DNA of 44,534 nt from an uncultured bacterium (GTDB taxonomy: Bacteria > Patescibacteriota > Andersenbacteria > UBA10190 > CAIZMI01), in the NCBI GenBank assembly GCA_903934015.1, contig CAIZMI010000014.1:1-44534 (forward strand). Direction: 5' to 3'. Position 1 is the stretch's first letter, and each line of letters opens with the position of its first letter. The translations under genes were made by a program, and so were the position numbers. Below, piece by piece: positions 16,170 to 23,844 of the stretch. The notes under the pieces were generated by a model. It was not told where the DNA came from, made no database searches, and was given only the letters and a program-made list of their open reading frames with translations.

Positions 16170-17606
16170 GTGAGCAAAAAAACTTTCGGAATGATTCGTT
16201 GTGGCGGAATGGGTGTAAACATTTCCTGCCCAAGACTAGCAAAGGCTCTCGCCATGTTAGGTCAATACGGCACCGTTTCCGGTGTCGCGCTGGAAAGGGT
16301 GTTGGTGGCCATTTTGCAACGAGGCGACCCCGATGGAAACATTCGTCGCGCGTTGGCAACATTTCCATTTCAAGCGATTGTTAAAGAAGTAATGGAAAAA
16401 TACTTCGTCGACGGTGGTGTAAAGAAAGGTCGCTTCAAAAATGCTCCCTCTTTTACGATCAACCCAAGCGGACTCCTCATTGCCCTCGTAGTTTGCGCCA
16501 ACTACTCATTCGTTTGGCTTGCCAAGGAAGGACACGATCATCCGATCACTATCAACTACCTCGAAAAGATCGCTATGCCCCACCCCTTCGCTGTTTTAGG
16601 AGCAATGCTCGCTAACGTAGATTTCATCACGATGGGAGCGGGAATGGCTTTGCTGATTCCGGAAATGATCGTAGACATCCTCGAAGGAAGACCGGCACAT
16701 TATGAAGTCTTGGTTCTAGGTTCGAAATCAAATTCACACACGGTGTTGTTTGATTTTGAGTCATTCTTTGGGGCTAAGTTGCCTACAATGAAAAAACCAG
16801 GATTTATCCCAGTCGTTTCTTCTTACGTAGCCGCAAATGCTTTTGTCAGGTTGTCCAGCAGACTCCCCAAGGGAAGCATTTCCGGATTTGGCGTGGAGGA
16901 AAACACCGCGGCCGGACACAACGCTCCTCCACGACGCCCAGTTTTCGATGCTGGTGGAAACATGCTTCCGGTCTATGGAGAGAAAGACGTAATTGATTAC
17001 GCCAGAATTGCCTCTCTCGGTCTTCCTTTTTGGATCGGTGGCAATTACGCTTCGCCAAAAAAACTTGCCGAAGCCTTGGCACTGGGCGCACAAGGAGTTC
17101 AAGTTGGTTCCATTTTTGCCCTCTGTGAGGAATCAGGGATGGATCAAAGAATGCGAAGAAGACTGCGTGCTCTAGGTTTTTTTGGGAAACTGAAAACTAA
17201 CCAGGATATGCAAGTGTCGCCGACCGGTTACCCCTTTATGGTTGCCATGCTGGAAGGAACCGTTGCAGAAACCAAGGTTTTCGAAAATCGGGAACGCATT
17301 TGTGACCATGGTGTACTTTGTACACCTTACCAAAAATCCGATGGCACAATCGGGTACCGATGTCCAAGCGGGCCCATCGACCACTATGTTGCCCAAGGAG
17401 GAATCAGAGAGGACACAGAAGGACGAAAATGCCTTTGCAATGGTCTTCTCACGACAGCAGGAATGAACAATGAAGGAGAACCGGCAATTGTTACACTTGG
17501 AAATGTCGACTTCCTTCGCCATCTTATGACAGGCCCGGAAAGTTCCTACACCGCCGAGAATGCAGTCAGATGGTTGCTGAGTGAACAAAATCCGACTCCC
17601 CCGTAG
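16170..17606 (+). CDS. Long nitronate monooxygenase-like flavoprotein
   Basis: A TIM-barrel FMN enzyme of the NMO/2-nitropropane dioxygenase superfamily, 478 residues, longer than usual NMOs (about 320-380). It starts at GTG 16170, with AAGGAA six bases before it. Family marks are the glycine-rich GMIRCGGMGVNIS opening, GAMLANVDFITMG, ENTAAGHNAPP, and the FMN-phosphate region LPFWIGGNYASPKKLAEALALGAQGVQVGSI (read in two parts). The last 110 residues carry clustered cysteines (CDHGVLC, RCPSG, CLCNGL), a segment I recall from the longer NMO/PfaD-like branch. It is monocistronic, more GC-rich than the genes around it and ends in a strong terminator. The substrate is unknown, and it may be horizontally acquired. 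Confidence 0.82.
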   Translation: MSKKTFGMIRCGGMGVNISCPRLAKALAMLGQYGTVSGVALERVLVAILQRGDPDGNIRRALATFPFQAIVKEVMEKYFVDGGVKKGRFKNAPSFTINPSGLLIALVVCANYSFVWLAKEGHDHPITINYLEKIAMPHPFAVLGAMLANVDFITMGAGMALLIPEMIVDILEGRPAHYEVLVLGSKSNSHTVLFDFESFFGAKLPTMKKPGFIPVVSSYVAANAFVRLSSRLPKGSISGFGVEENTAAGHNAPPRRPVFDAGGNMLPVYGEKDVIDYARIASLGLPFWIGGNYASPKKLAEALALGAQGVQVGSIFALCEESGMDQRMRRRLRALGFFGKLKTNQDMQVSPTGYPFMVAMLEGTVAETKVFENRERICDHGVLCTPYQKSDGTIGYRCPSGPIDHYVAQGGIREDTEGRKCLCNGLLTTAGMNNEGEPAIVTLGNVDFLRHLMTGPESSYTAENAVRWLLSEQNPTPP

Positions 17607-17628
17607 CTTACGAGCTACGGTTTTTTTT
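17601..17628 (+). terminator. Intrinsic terminator of the NMO-like gene
   Basis: A perfect 7-bp stem CCGTAGC/GCTACGG with a 6-base loop is followed by eight T. The TAG stop codon of the gene lies inside the left arm. Confidence 0.9.
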
Positions 17629-17660
17629 ATTTTATTATGTTAATACAAAATAAAATAATC

Positions 17661-17724
17661 CCCCTACTTGACCTTCGTAGCTTTAGCGAAGAATAGGAGC
17701 CTTGGCGAAGGGGGGTATTTTTTA
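17661..17724. terminator. Palindromic repeat acting as bidirectional terminator
   Basis: CCCCCT at 17663 and AAGGGGGG near 17709 form the outer arms. Inside are a TTCGTAGC..GCGAAG hairpin and a CCTTGGCGAAGG element. T-rich tracts lie on both sides, so it can end both the rightward NMO-like gene and the leftward helicase gene. The inner words resemble widespread CTTCG/CGAAG palindromic repeats. Confidence 0.55.
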
Positions 17725-19263
17725 TTCTTCAATCAATTTCAGTTTTTTCAGACGCGCGGTAATCGCGCCTGTTTTACGACCAAAATGATTAGCCATATCT
17801 TTATAACCCTTTCCCTGCCCAAATAGCTCTGTCAACAATACGTCATCCTCTTTTTTCCATTTTTGGTACGCATTCGCATGGGTTTCGCGAATTTTTTCCA
17901 ACGAATATTTTTTTTCACCTTCCACACTATTTTTCAAAACACCCCCTATGGCATGAAGATAATTCCTATGCATCTTTTCCAGTTCATCCGCCGATAATTT
18001 TGAAAATTCATGCGACAAAGCCTCTGACTGCGCCCGAAAATCCACATCTTTTAATAAAACTTCCGGATGCACCAATAAAGCTTGTTTGTTATAACCGCAC
18101 AAAAACAAACCCTGCAAAGTACGAACGCGCGATAATGCCACATACCCCTGACCGGCCACAAATGCAGACCTAAGATCAATATATGCTGCGTCCAACGACA
18201 TTCCTTGACTCTTATGAACAGTTAAAGCCCACGCCAGTCTTAATGGAATTTGACTAACCCGCGCCAACACACGTCCGTTATCATCAATCGCCCAATCCAT
18301 TTTTTCCGTTTCAATTATTTTTCCCTCTTTTGTTTTTACCACCGGCATTCCGCTAAATGAATTAAATTCCATAACACGACCCAAAGTACCGTTAACAAAC
18401 AACCCCTTTGGACTGTTTTTTGTAAACATCACCACTGCCGATTTTTTTAATACCAAGGTCTCCGGAGACAAACACCCGCGTTTGATTTGTTCAACCAACA
18501 TCGATCTTCCAGATGTTTCCATTTTAAAAATCTTCGCCTCGCCGGGGATTTTTTTTAGCGCCTCACTGTTAACGCTATCTACGTCCAAATTATGCGAATA
18601 TAATCTGGTCAATTGTGTCGCTTCCTCATAATCCAGTTCCACACACCGCCTATCCAAATGCGCCAGATGTTCATCCGTTACCGCGTTTTTTCTTACAGCC
18701 GATAAAACATTTAAAAAATCCTGATCGCTTTGACGAAACTGCTCATGTAAATAGCAAACCAAAAATTTTCCCTTAAGGTAAGCCTGGCCATCAAACGCGA
18801 ATTTGGCCGGCGGTTCGCCCTGTCTGGCCACGGGTGGAAGTTGAAAAAAATCACCAACCAAAACTGTTTGCATCCCGCCAAAAGGCAACTCCGACTGTTT
18901 GATGGCGCGACAAACGCGTTCAATACTATCCAACGTACTGCCATCCAACATCGACACCTCATCAATTATAAGCACTTTTGTTTTAATTATTCTTTTTACC
19001 AAATACTCATTGCTCACAATATATTCAAGATCATTCTTGGATAGAATTTTTTTGATACCAATTCCGCTCCAGGAATTAATCGTCACCCCCGCCAAGTGCG
19101 TGGCGGCAATTCCGGTTGAAGCCGTCACAGCGACATTTATTTTCGCGGACTGAAGATACTTAATATATTCGCGAATAACGTGTGTCTTTCCACTACCGGG
19201 TTCACCGGTCAAAAAAACAGACGCGCCTGTTTTAAGAATATCTATAGCTTCTTTTTGTAGCAT
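17722..19263 (-). CDS. Pif1-like ATP-dependent DNA helicase
   Basis: A superfamily 1B helicase (5'-3'), 513 residues. Walker A GEPGSGKT is at 20-27, Walker B IIDEVSML around D101-E102, motif III GDFFQLPPV at 137-145, the RecD/Pif1-type ALTVHKSQG motif V, and GYVALSRVRTLQGL motif VI. After the helicase core a basic linker leads to a C-terminal segment of about 50 residues (KWKKEDDVLLTELFGQG...GAITARLKKL) that reads as a helix-turn-helix. Such Pif1 copies are frequent in CPR genomes and may act in replication restart or G4 unwinding; that role is inference. It is a single gene between two terminator regions. Confidence 0.92.
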   Translation of the reverse strand: MLQKEAIDILKTGASVFLTGEPGSGKTHVIREYIKYLQSAKINVAVTASTGIAATHLAGVTINSWSGIGIKKILSKNDLEYIVSNEYLVKRIIKTKVLIIDEVSMLDGSTLDSIERVCRAIKQSELPFGGMQTVLVGDFFQLPPVARQGEPPAKFAFDGQAYLKGKFLVCYLHEQFRQSDQDFLNVLSAVRKNAVTDEHLAHLDRRCVELDYEEATQLTRLYSHNLDVDSVNSEALKKIPGEAKIFKMETSGRSMLVEQIKRGCLSPETLVLKKSAVVMFTKNSPKGLFVNGTLGRVMEFNSFSGMPVVKTKEGKIIETEKMDWAIDDNGRVLARVSQIPLRLAWALTVHKSQGMSLDAAYIDLRSAFVAGQGYVALSRVRTLQGLFLCGYNKQALLVHPEVLLKDVDFRAQSEALSHEFSKLSADELEKMHRNYLHAIGGVLKNSVEGEKKYSLEKIRETHANAYQKWKKEDDVLLTELFGQGKGYKDMANHFGRKTGAITARLKKLKLIEE

Positions 19264-19331
19264 TAATCAATAATACTACAAAAAATCAACGTCACCCGCA
19301 TTCCACTTCCCCAATTTACCCAAAAAGGCAC

Positions 19332-19388
19332 GTTTGAAAAGTGAAATATTTTCAAACAAAATAGCGGTCGAATATCGACCGCTATTTT
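19332..19388 (-). terminator. Double hairpin terminator after greA
   Basis: A perfect 14-bp stem (left arm 19358-19371, AAAATAGCGGTCGA) with a 3-base loop, ending TATTTT on either strand. A second 9-bp hairpin GTTTGAAAA/TTTTCAAAC follows on the minus side (19332-19357). Together they separate greA from the helicase gene. Confidence 0.75.
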
Positions 19389-19404
19389 TCATATTAAAAT
19401 CAAT

Positions 19405-19866
19405 TTACCCGACACTTAATATCTTTACTTTCTTATTGCCGTTTGGCGTGCGCACCGACGCAATGTCGCCCACTTTTTTCCCTTGCAACGCCACACCCAA
19501 AGGAGATTCATTGGAAATTCTTCCTTTTGCCGGTTCAGCTTCATTGGGGCCAACAATCGTAAACACGGTTTCTTTCCCGGTCATATCAACCTTAACAGTA
19601 TCCCCAACACTAATCCGACCATTGGAATCTTTATGAATAATTTCGGCATTTTTAAGCAAAGATTCCAAATCAATAATCCGTTGTTCCAATAATCCTTGCG
19701 CGTCTTTTGCATCTACGTATTCCGCATTTTCAGACAAATCTCCCTGCTCCTTTGCAGTTTGAATTGCTCGCGCAACCTCATGACGACGAGTTGTTTTCAA
19801 AATATTCAGTTCTTCCTGTAACTTTCGTAGTCCCTCTTCGGTAATCGGATTTTTTTTCTGATACAT
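19405..19866 (-). CDS. greA: Transcription elongation factor GreA
   Basis: Rescues backtracked RNA polymerase by stimulating transcript cleavage. From the ATG at 19866 it is 153 residues, close to the usual 157. The N-terminal coiled coil contains TEEGLRKLQEELNILK and, at the tip, the acidic GDLSENAEYVDAKD; the C-terminal FKBP-like domain ends with the ESPLGVALQGKKVGD pattern. An upstream GTG/ATG at 19902 would add 12 residues not typical of the family. A plausible promoter lies about 120 bases upstream, and a double hairpin follows the gene. Confidence 0.95.
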   Translation of the reverse strand: MYQKKNPITEEGLRKLQEELNILKTTRRHEVARAIQTAKEQGDLSENAEYVDAKDAQGLLEQRIIDLESLLKNAEIIHKDSNGRISVGDTVKVDMTGKETVFTIVGPNEAEPAKGRISNESPLGVALQGKKVGDIASVRTPNGNKKVKILSVG

Positions 19867-19990
19867 GATGTTATTGGTTACTGACAAATTAATCTTAAAC
19901 ACATAATTTCGTGCTTGTGGTTGTGACAGTTGTTATTAGATAGTCACTTCACCATGCCAAACACCAATTTTTTATGTGCTATGGTCAGAT

Positions 19991-20019
19991 ACGGTACACG
20001 ATGATTAATTTATCGTCAA
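19991..20019 (-). promoter_or_regulatory. Probable greA promoter
   Basis: On the minus strand TTGACG (20014-20019) and TACCGT (19991-19996) are 17 bases apart. Transcription would start near 19984, giving a leader of roughly 118 bases. The leader contains a GTGAC/GTCAC hairpin. The -35 is good, the -10 weak. Confidence 0.45.
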
Positions 20020-20192
20020 GGACATATTTTATTCAAGACATAAACACACCAAAGGGCAATTAATTTTCAATGATCAAATACCAATTTTCTAATAATTATC
20101 AATGTTCAATTATTAAAACGCGTATTTTGAAATTTTATGAATTGAAAATTATTTGAAAATTGACCATTAAAAATTGATAATTAAATTGTTAT
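20020..20192. other. AT-rich spacer with repeated ATTGAAAATT words
   Basis: Between greA and the PBP2 gene there are 326 bases without a gene. The PBP2-side 170 bases are very AT-rich and contain several copies, in both orientations, of words like AATTTTCAAT, ATTATCAAT and ATTGAAAATT. They could fold into imperfect hairpins behind the PBP2 gene, but no convincing single terminator is seen. Confidence 0.4.
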
Positions 20193-22148
20193 TTATCTAA
20201 TTTTGGGTGCCACCGTTGGCAATGGTTTAATGAGTGTATTCTCACTTTTTCTGTCCCCGAAATACCAACCATAAACATCCTTTGCAATCGGTACGGCAAA
20301 TTTATCACCCCCACCCGCTTTTTCCAATAAAATTGTTAGCGCTATTTGCGGATTATCATAAGGCGCGAATGAAGTAAACCAAGCGTGCGTATTTTCTAAT
20401 CCGCTTGCCGATTGAGCGGTACCCGTCTTTCCGGCTACAGCAATCGATAAATCACTCAATGCCCTACCAGAACCGGTAAGCACCGTCTCTCGCATCGCCT
20501 GGCGCATTATATTGGCAATAGAGGCATCGATAGAATTTGCGGGACGTTTCACAGGCTTAATTTCTTCGATTACATCTCCATTATTATTTACCAAACTATT
20601 CACCAGCCGTGGCTCATAAAAAGTACCTCCATTGGCAATAACGGCCGTAATTTGCGCGATCTGCAGTGGCGTTACAAGAATGTCCCCCTGGCCAATCGAG
20701 GCGTGATAAGTATCGCCAATATACCAAGGTTCTTTTTTTGCTTCCAACTTCCAATCAGCCGTTGGTAAAAAACCATCATTTTCCCCGGGAATATCGATAC
20801 CTGTTTTTCCGCCAAAACCCATTTCTCTTGCCCATTTTTCAAGTTTTTCGATTCCAAGCCCTTTCGTGTCATCTAAACCTCCGCCAACTGTATAAAAAAA
20901 TGTATTTACCGATTCCGCAATGGCCTTATTCAGATTCGTAATTCCATGACCACCGGGTTTCCAATCGGGAAAAAACCATGATCCAACATGAATTCCACCC
21001 GTACTATTAACTGTCGTCCCCGGTGTAATAATTTTTTCCTCTAATCCGGCAACGGCAACAGCCAACTTAAATGTCGAACCCGGCGGATATTCCCCCTGAA
21101 TAGCACGATTTAGCATCGGCGTATCTTTATTAGAAAAAAGATCAGTAGCGTCTTTGCCGGAAATTCCCTGCGTTAACTTTGTGTTGTCAAACGATGGAAT
21201 ACTCACCATTGCCAGCACGCCACCGGTCCTTGGATCAAGCGCCACCGCTGTTGCCTTGGTAACTCCCGCGTTTTTTAGCGTAATTTCCAAATCCTGATAT
21301 AATCTTTTTTGCAAATCAGCATCTATATTTAATTTCAAATTTAATCCCGGCTTCGCAAGAACAGTACCAAGATCATTAATAATACGCCCCCCCGAATCAA
21401 CTTCTTCCCGTCTCGCTCCATGTTCCCCCCTAAGCACACTCTCATACGCGCTCTCAACTCCACTCTTGCCCAAAGATTCAGTCAATAAATAATCAGGATT
21501 TTTTTTGTGTTCCGTTTCATTTATTCGTCCCATATAACCGATAATGTGCGCGAAAATATTACCATCCTTATATTCGCGTGTCGGTAAATTTTCCACGCTT
21601 AAACCCGGAAGATCGTTCTCTCTGGCAAGCACAGCCACCATTTGTTCATGCGATATGTTGGATAAAAGCGGTACGGGTAATGTTGAAGTTCTATCCACTC
21701 CGCTCATTATTTCTTGAAAAGCTTGAGCCGGCACATTTACAAAAATCTCCCTCAATATATTAATTTCCGATTCAATGTCTTTTGGCAATTGAACTGGATA
21801 AATAACCAAATCGGTTGAAGCCACATTCTGCACAAGTTGCTGATTATTGTGATCGAATATTACTCCCCGAGGCGCATATTCAACCCTTAAACGCAACCAA
21901 TTATCCTGAACTTGTTTTCTAAAAATACTCTGTGATGCCTGAAGATACGTCCCTCTTATTACTAAAATTCCAAGTAATAAAATGCCGGCAAAACCCAAAA
22001 ATTTTAAACGGTTTATCGGCACGGCGTCAGCCATTGGATGTAATTCTCCCGTTGGCAAAACAAAAAAATCCTCACCACTGGCATGACTGGAACTGCGCAT
22101 ATTCGTGAGTATTTGTCGCGCTCTTATTTTCCCCTTATTAATTCTCAT
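20193..22148 (-). CDS. mrdA: Penicillin-binding protein 2 (elongasome transpeptidase)
   Basis: A class B PBP of 651 residues that cross-links peptidoglycan during side-wall growth. There is a short cytoplasmic N-terminus, one helix at about 48-66, and a dimerisation domain containing YAPRGVIFD (91-99). The transpeptidase follows, with STFK (Ser358, Lys361), SVN (413-415) and KTGT (574-577). All catalytic motifs are intact. The ATG at 22148 shares its A with the mreD stop codon (TGATG); the TTG just before it is less likely. It is the last gene of mreC-mreD-PBP2. No rodA or mreB is present in the window. Confidence 0.93.
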   Translation of the reverse strand: MRINKGKIRARQILTNMRSSSHASGEDFFVLPTGELHPMADAVPINRLKFLGFAGILLLGILVIRGTYLQASQSIFRKQVQDNWLRLRVEYAPRGVIFDHNNQQLVQNVASTDLVIYPVQLPKDIESEINILREIFVNVPAQAFQEIMSGVDRTSTLPVPLLSNISHEQMVAVLARENDLPGLSVENLPTREYKDGNIFAHIIGYMGRINETEHKKNPDYLLTESLGKSGVESAYESVLRGEHGARREEVDSGGRIINDLGTVLAKPGLNLKLNIDADLQKRLYQDLEITLKNAGVTKATAVALDPRTGGVLAMVSIPSFDNTKLTQGISGKDATDLFSNKDTPMLNRAIQGEYPPGSTFKLAVAVAGLEEKIITPGTTVNSTGGIHVGSWFFPDWKPGGHGITNLNKAIAESVNTFFYTVGGGLDDTKGLGIEKLEKWAREMGFGGKTGIDIPGENDGFLPTADWKLEAKKEPWYIGDTYHASIGQGDILVTPLQIAQITAVIANGGTFYEPRLVNSLVNNNGDVIEEIKPVKRPANSIDASIANIMRQAMRETVLTGSGRALSDLSIAVAGKTGTAQSASGLENTHAWFTSFAPYDNPQIALTILLEKAGGGDKFAVPIAKDVYGWYFGDRKSENTLIKPLPTVAPKIR

Positions 22149-22666
22149 CAATCCAAATTATAAATAATTTTTCCAAAAGCGTGCCCAAATGGCGTCTCCA
22201 GTAAATATGCGATCACAATAGCACCAATCGTCATAATAATTGCCGAAAAAAACGAAGGCAACAACAAAGATAAAATGATCCCTGTATCAAAACCGCTAAA
22301 TACTATTCCAAAAATAAAACGGAAAATAAAACATACGGAAAATACGACAAGCATCAAATAGCCAATACTATCGGCACTCGGAATATTTTTGGAAATGGAT
22401 AAAACAATAATTGCCAATAAACAATAAGTAATAAATATTATTCCCGGCGCGAGCGCGGACATGCTATCTCCCACCAAACCGCAAATCAACATAAAGGGAA
22501 TAATAGTTCTAAAAATAAATCTGGTTTTTTGCGGAATAATAAAAGCTGTCGTAAGCAAAAAAGCCAATATTAATGATATATCAATATGCATAAACAACCG
22601 TGATAAATATAAATCCAAACCGGCCAGAAAAATAGAAATACAAAACAAGGATAGATAATATTTCAT
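22148..22666 (-). CDS. mreD: MreD-like rod-shape protein
   Basis: A 172-residue very hydrophobic protein with about five or six membrane helices. Sequence conservation of MreD is low, so the call rests mainly on size, topology and its position between mreC and the PBP2 gene. MreD links MreC to the elongation machinery in the membrane. It lies 83 bases after mreC, and its stop overlaps the start of the PBP2 gene. Confidence 0.8.
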   Translation of the reverse strand: MKYYLSLFCISIFLAGLDLYLSRLFMHIDISLILAFLLTTAFIIPQKTRFIFRTIIPFMLICGLVGDSMSALAPGIIFITYCLLAIIVLSISKNIPSADSIGYLMLVVFSVCFIFRFIFGIVFSGFDTGIILSLLLPSFFSAIIMTIGAIVIAYLLETPFGHAFGKIIYNLD

Positions 22667-22749
22667 ACGCCCACGAGTATTAATTGGTTTACAATCAGGA
22701 TATCACTGTATTTTTGAAATGACTCAGACATATCTAAAACGAATATAAA

Positions 22750-23550
22750 TTACCAAGTCTTTATAATACTCACAATTCTTGCCTGGCGAATATCGACAAC
22801 CGGCGTAACTTTGGCTGATTGAAATATCTCATTTTCCGGCGCTTCCACCGATCTAATTTTTCCTACCAATAAATCCGGAGGAAAAATACCGTCAACCCCA
22901 GTTGTAACAACCGAAGCACCAATATTTATTTTTTCCGCTCGCGGAACTTCCTTGAGCGACACATCTAAACCCTTTGTTCCTTGGATAAGCCCAGGCGACT
23001 TCGTGCCTTTAACTATTGCCACCAATTTAAAATCAGCATCGGTAATCAGCATCACAGTCGCCACAAGATTATCCGCTCGCGCAATTTTTCCAACCACCAC
23101 CCCGTCATTTACAATAACCGGCATATTTTCCTTTATCCCATCGCGACTACCACGATTAATAATCAACGCGTCTTTACCGCCGTCATTACTATGAGCGATA
23201 ACATCGGCGCTTACCAATTGAAACTTATTTTTAGGCAACAAAAGAAGTTGTTCTCTAAGTGTTTTGTTTTCTTCCTCGATGCCGGAATATTTCGCTAAAG
23301 ATGCCTGATTTTTGGCAACCTCATTCTCAAGAATCCGCACCGTACGACTTAATGTCCCAACGCGAAGAAATGATAATAAATACACTCCTACAGCTTGCGT
23401 CGCGTTTGCACCCGGAACGGTTATTGGGGAAATTAAGCGCAAAAAGGCTCCTTGAAAAGGCGCCAGCCACCCGCGACTAAAAATATAGATCACGGCTATA
23501 AATAGAACCACAAAGGCAATTATTGGTCTTTTATTCTTTTCTTTAGCCAT
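22750..23550 (-). CDS. mreC: Rod-shape-determining protein MreC
   Basis: A 266-residue bitopic protein: one helix (about 8-27), a coiled coil (about 60-95, with EEENKTLREQLLLL), then the two beta barrels typical of MreC, with NRGSRDGIKENMPVI, GVVVGKI and TTGVDGIFPPDLLVGKI. It scaffolds elongation-specific PBPs outside the membrane. The ATG at 23550 is preferred to a GTG at 23562 because MAKEKNK is a typical N-terminus. Its promoter must lie in or beyond the repeat-rich spacer at 23563-23844. Confidence 0.93.
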   Translation of the reverse strand: MAKEKNKRPIIAFVVLFIAVIYIFSRGWLAPFQGAFLRLISPITVPGANATQAVGVYLLSFLRVGTLSRTVRILENEVAKNQASLAKYSGIEEENKTLREQLLLLPKNKFQLVSADVIAHSNDGGKDALIINRGSRDGIKENMPVIVNDGVVVGKIARADNLVATVMLITDADFKLVAIVKGTKSPGLIQGTKGLDVSLKEVPRAEKINIGASVVTTGVDGIFPPDLLVGKIRSVEAPENEIFQSAKVTPVVDIRQARIVSIIKTW

Positions 23551-23611
23551 CGTTAAAAACACTTTACCACAAGAAATGAAATCCCGTAGCGGGGGCGCTT
23601 AGTCGTAGTGT

Positions 23612-23636
23612 GTCATTCCTGCCGAAAGCAGGAATC
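23612..23636. repeat. ATTCCTGC/GCAGGAAT palindrome, copy 1
   Basis: A short inverted repeat GTCATTCCTGC...GCAGGAATC around a CGAAA-type loop. It resembles the dRS3-like class of dispersed palindromes. Further copies lie at 23773, 25599 and 28168, and a half copy near 25408. Confidence 0.8.
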
Positions 23637-23760
23637 AGCGTCGCTACTCCTTCCCTTTGTAAGTGGCGCGGCGGATGCCCCGAAAACACTCGGTGAGTGT
23701 TTGAGAGGGTGCCTGCGCCGACACATCAGTGTCGTGCTGGGCCGGGATGGGTTTAGTCGT
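23629..23760 (+). repeat. 132-bp direct repeat, copy A
   Basis: It differs from 25409-25540 at only three of 132 positions, by my alignment (23640, 23644, 23738). It can fold into a long imperfect stem: GGCGC..GGC..CCC pairs with GGG..GCC..GCGCC around an inner AACACTC/GAGTGTT hairpin with a GGT loop. It ends in GGGTTTAGTCGT. It lies 85 bases past the stop of the DUF2779 gene, with the second copy upstream of that gene in the same orientation. Confidence 0.9.
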
Positions 23761-23772
23761 AGCGCCCGTCGT

Positions 23773-23797
23773 GTCATTCCTGTCACAAACAGGAATC
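23773..23797. repeat. ATTCCTGT/ACAGGAAT palindrome, copy 2
   Basis: A variant of the dispersed palindrome with compensating changes in both arms (CCTGT/ACAGG instead of CCTGC/GCAGG), which suggests that the hairpin itself is maintained. It lies between repeat copy A and the nuclease gene. Confidence 0.75.
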
Positions 23798-23844
23798 CGC
23801 GTCGTCGTTCAAGGGAAGGCGCAAACGTGTTTAGTCGTCGTCAA

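Noticed and set aside
16761-17588. Leftward ORFs opposite the NMO-like gene
   Set aside because: These frames have no recognisable motifs and are shadows of a well-supported gene on the other strand.
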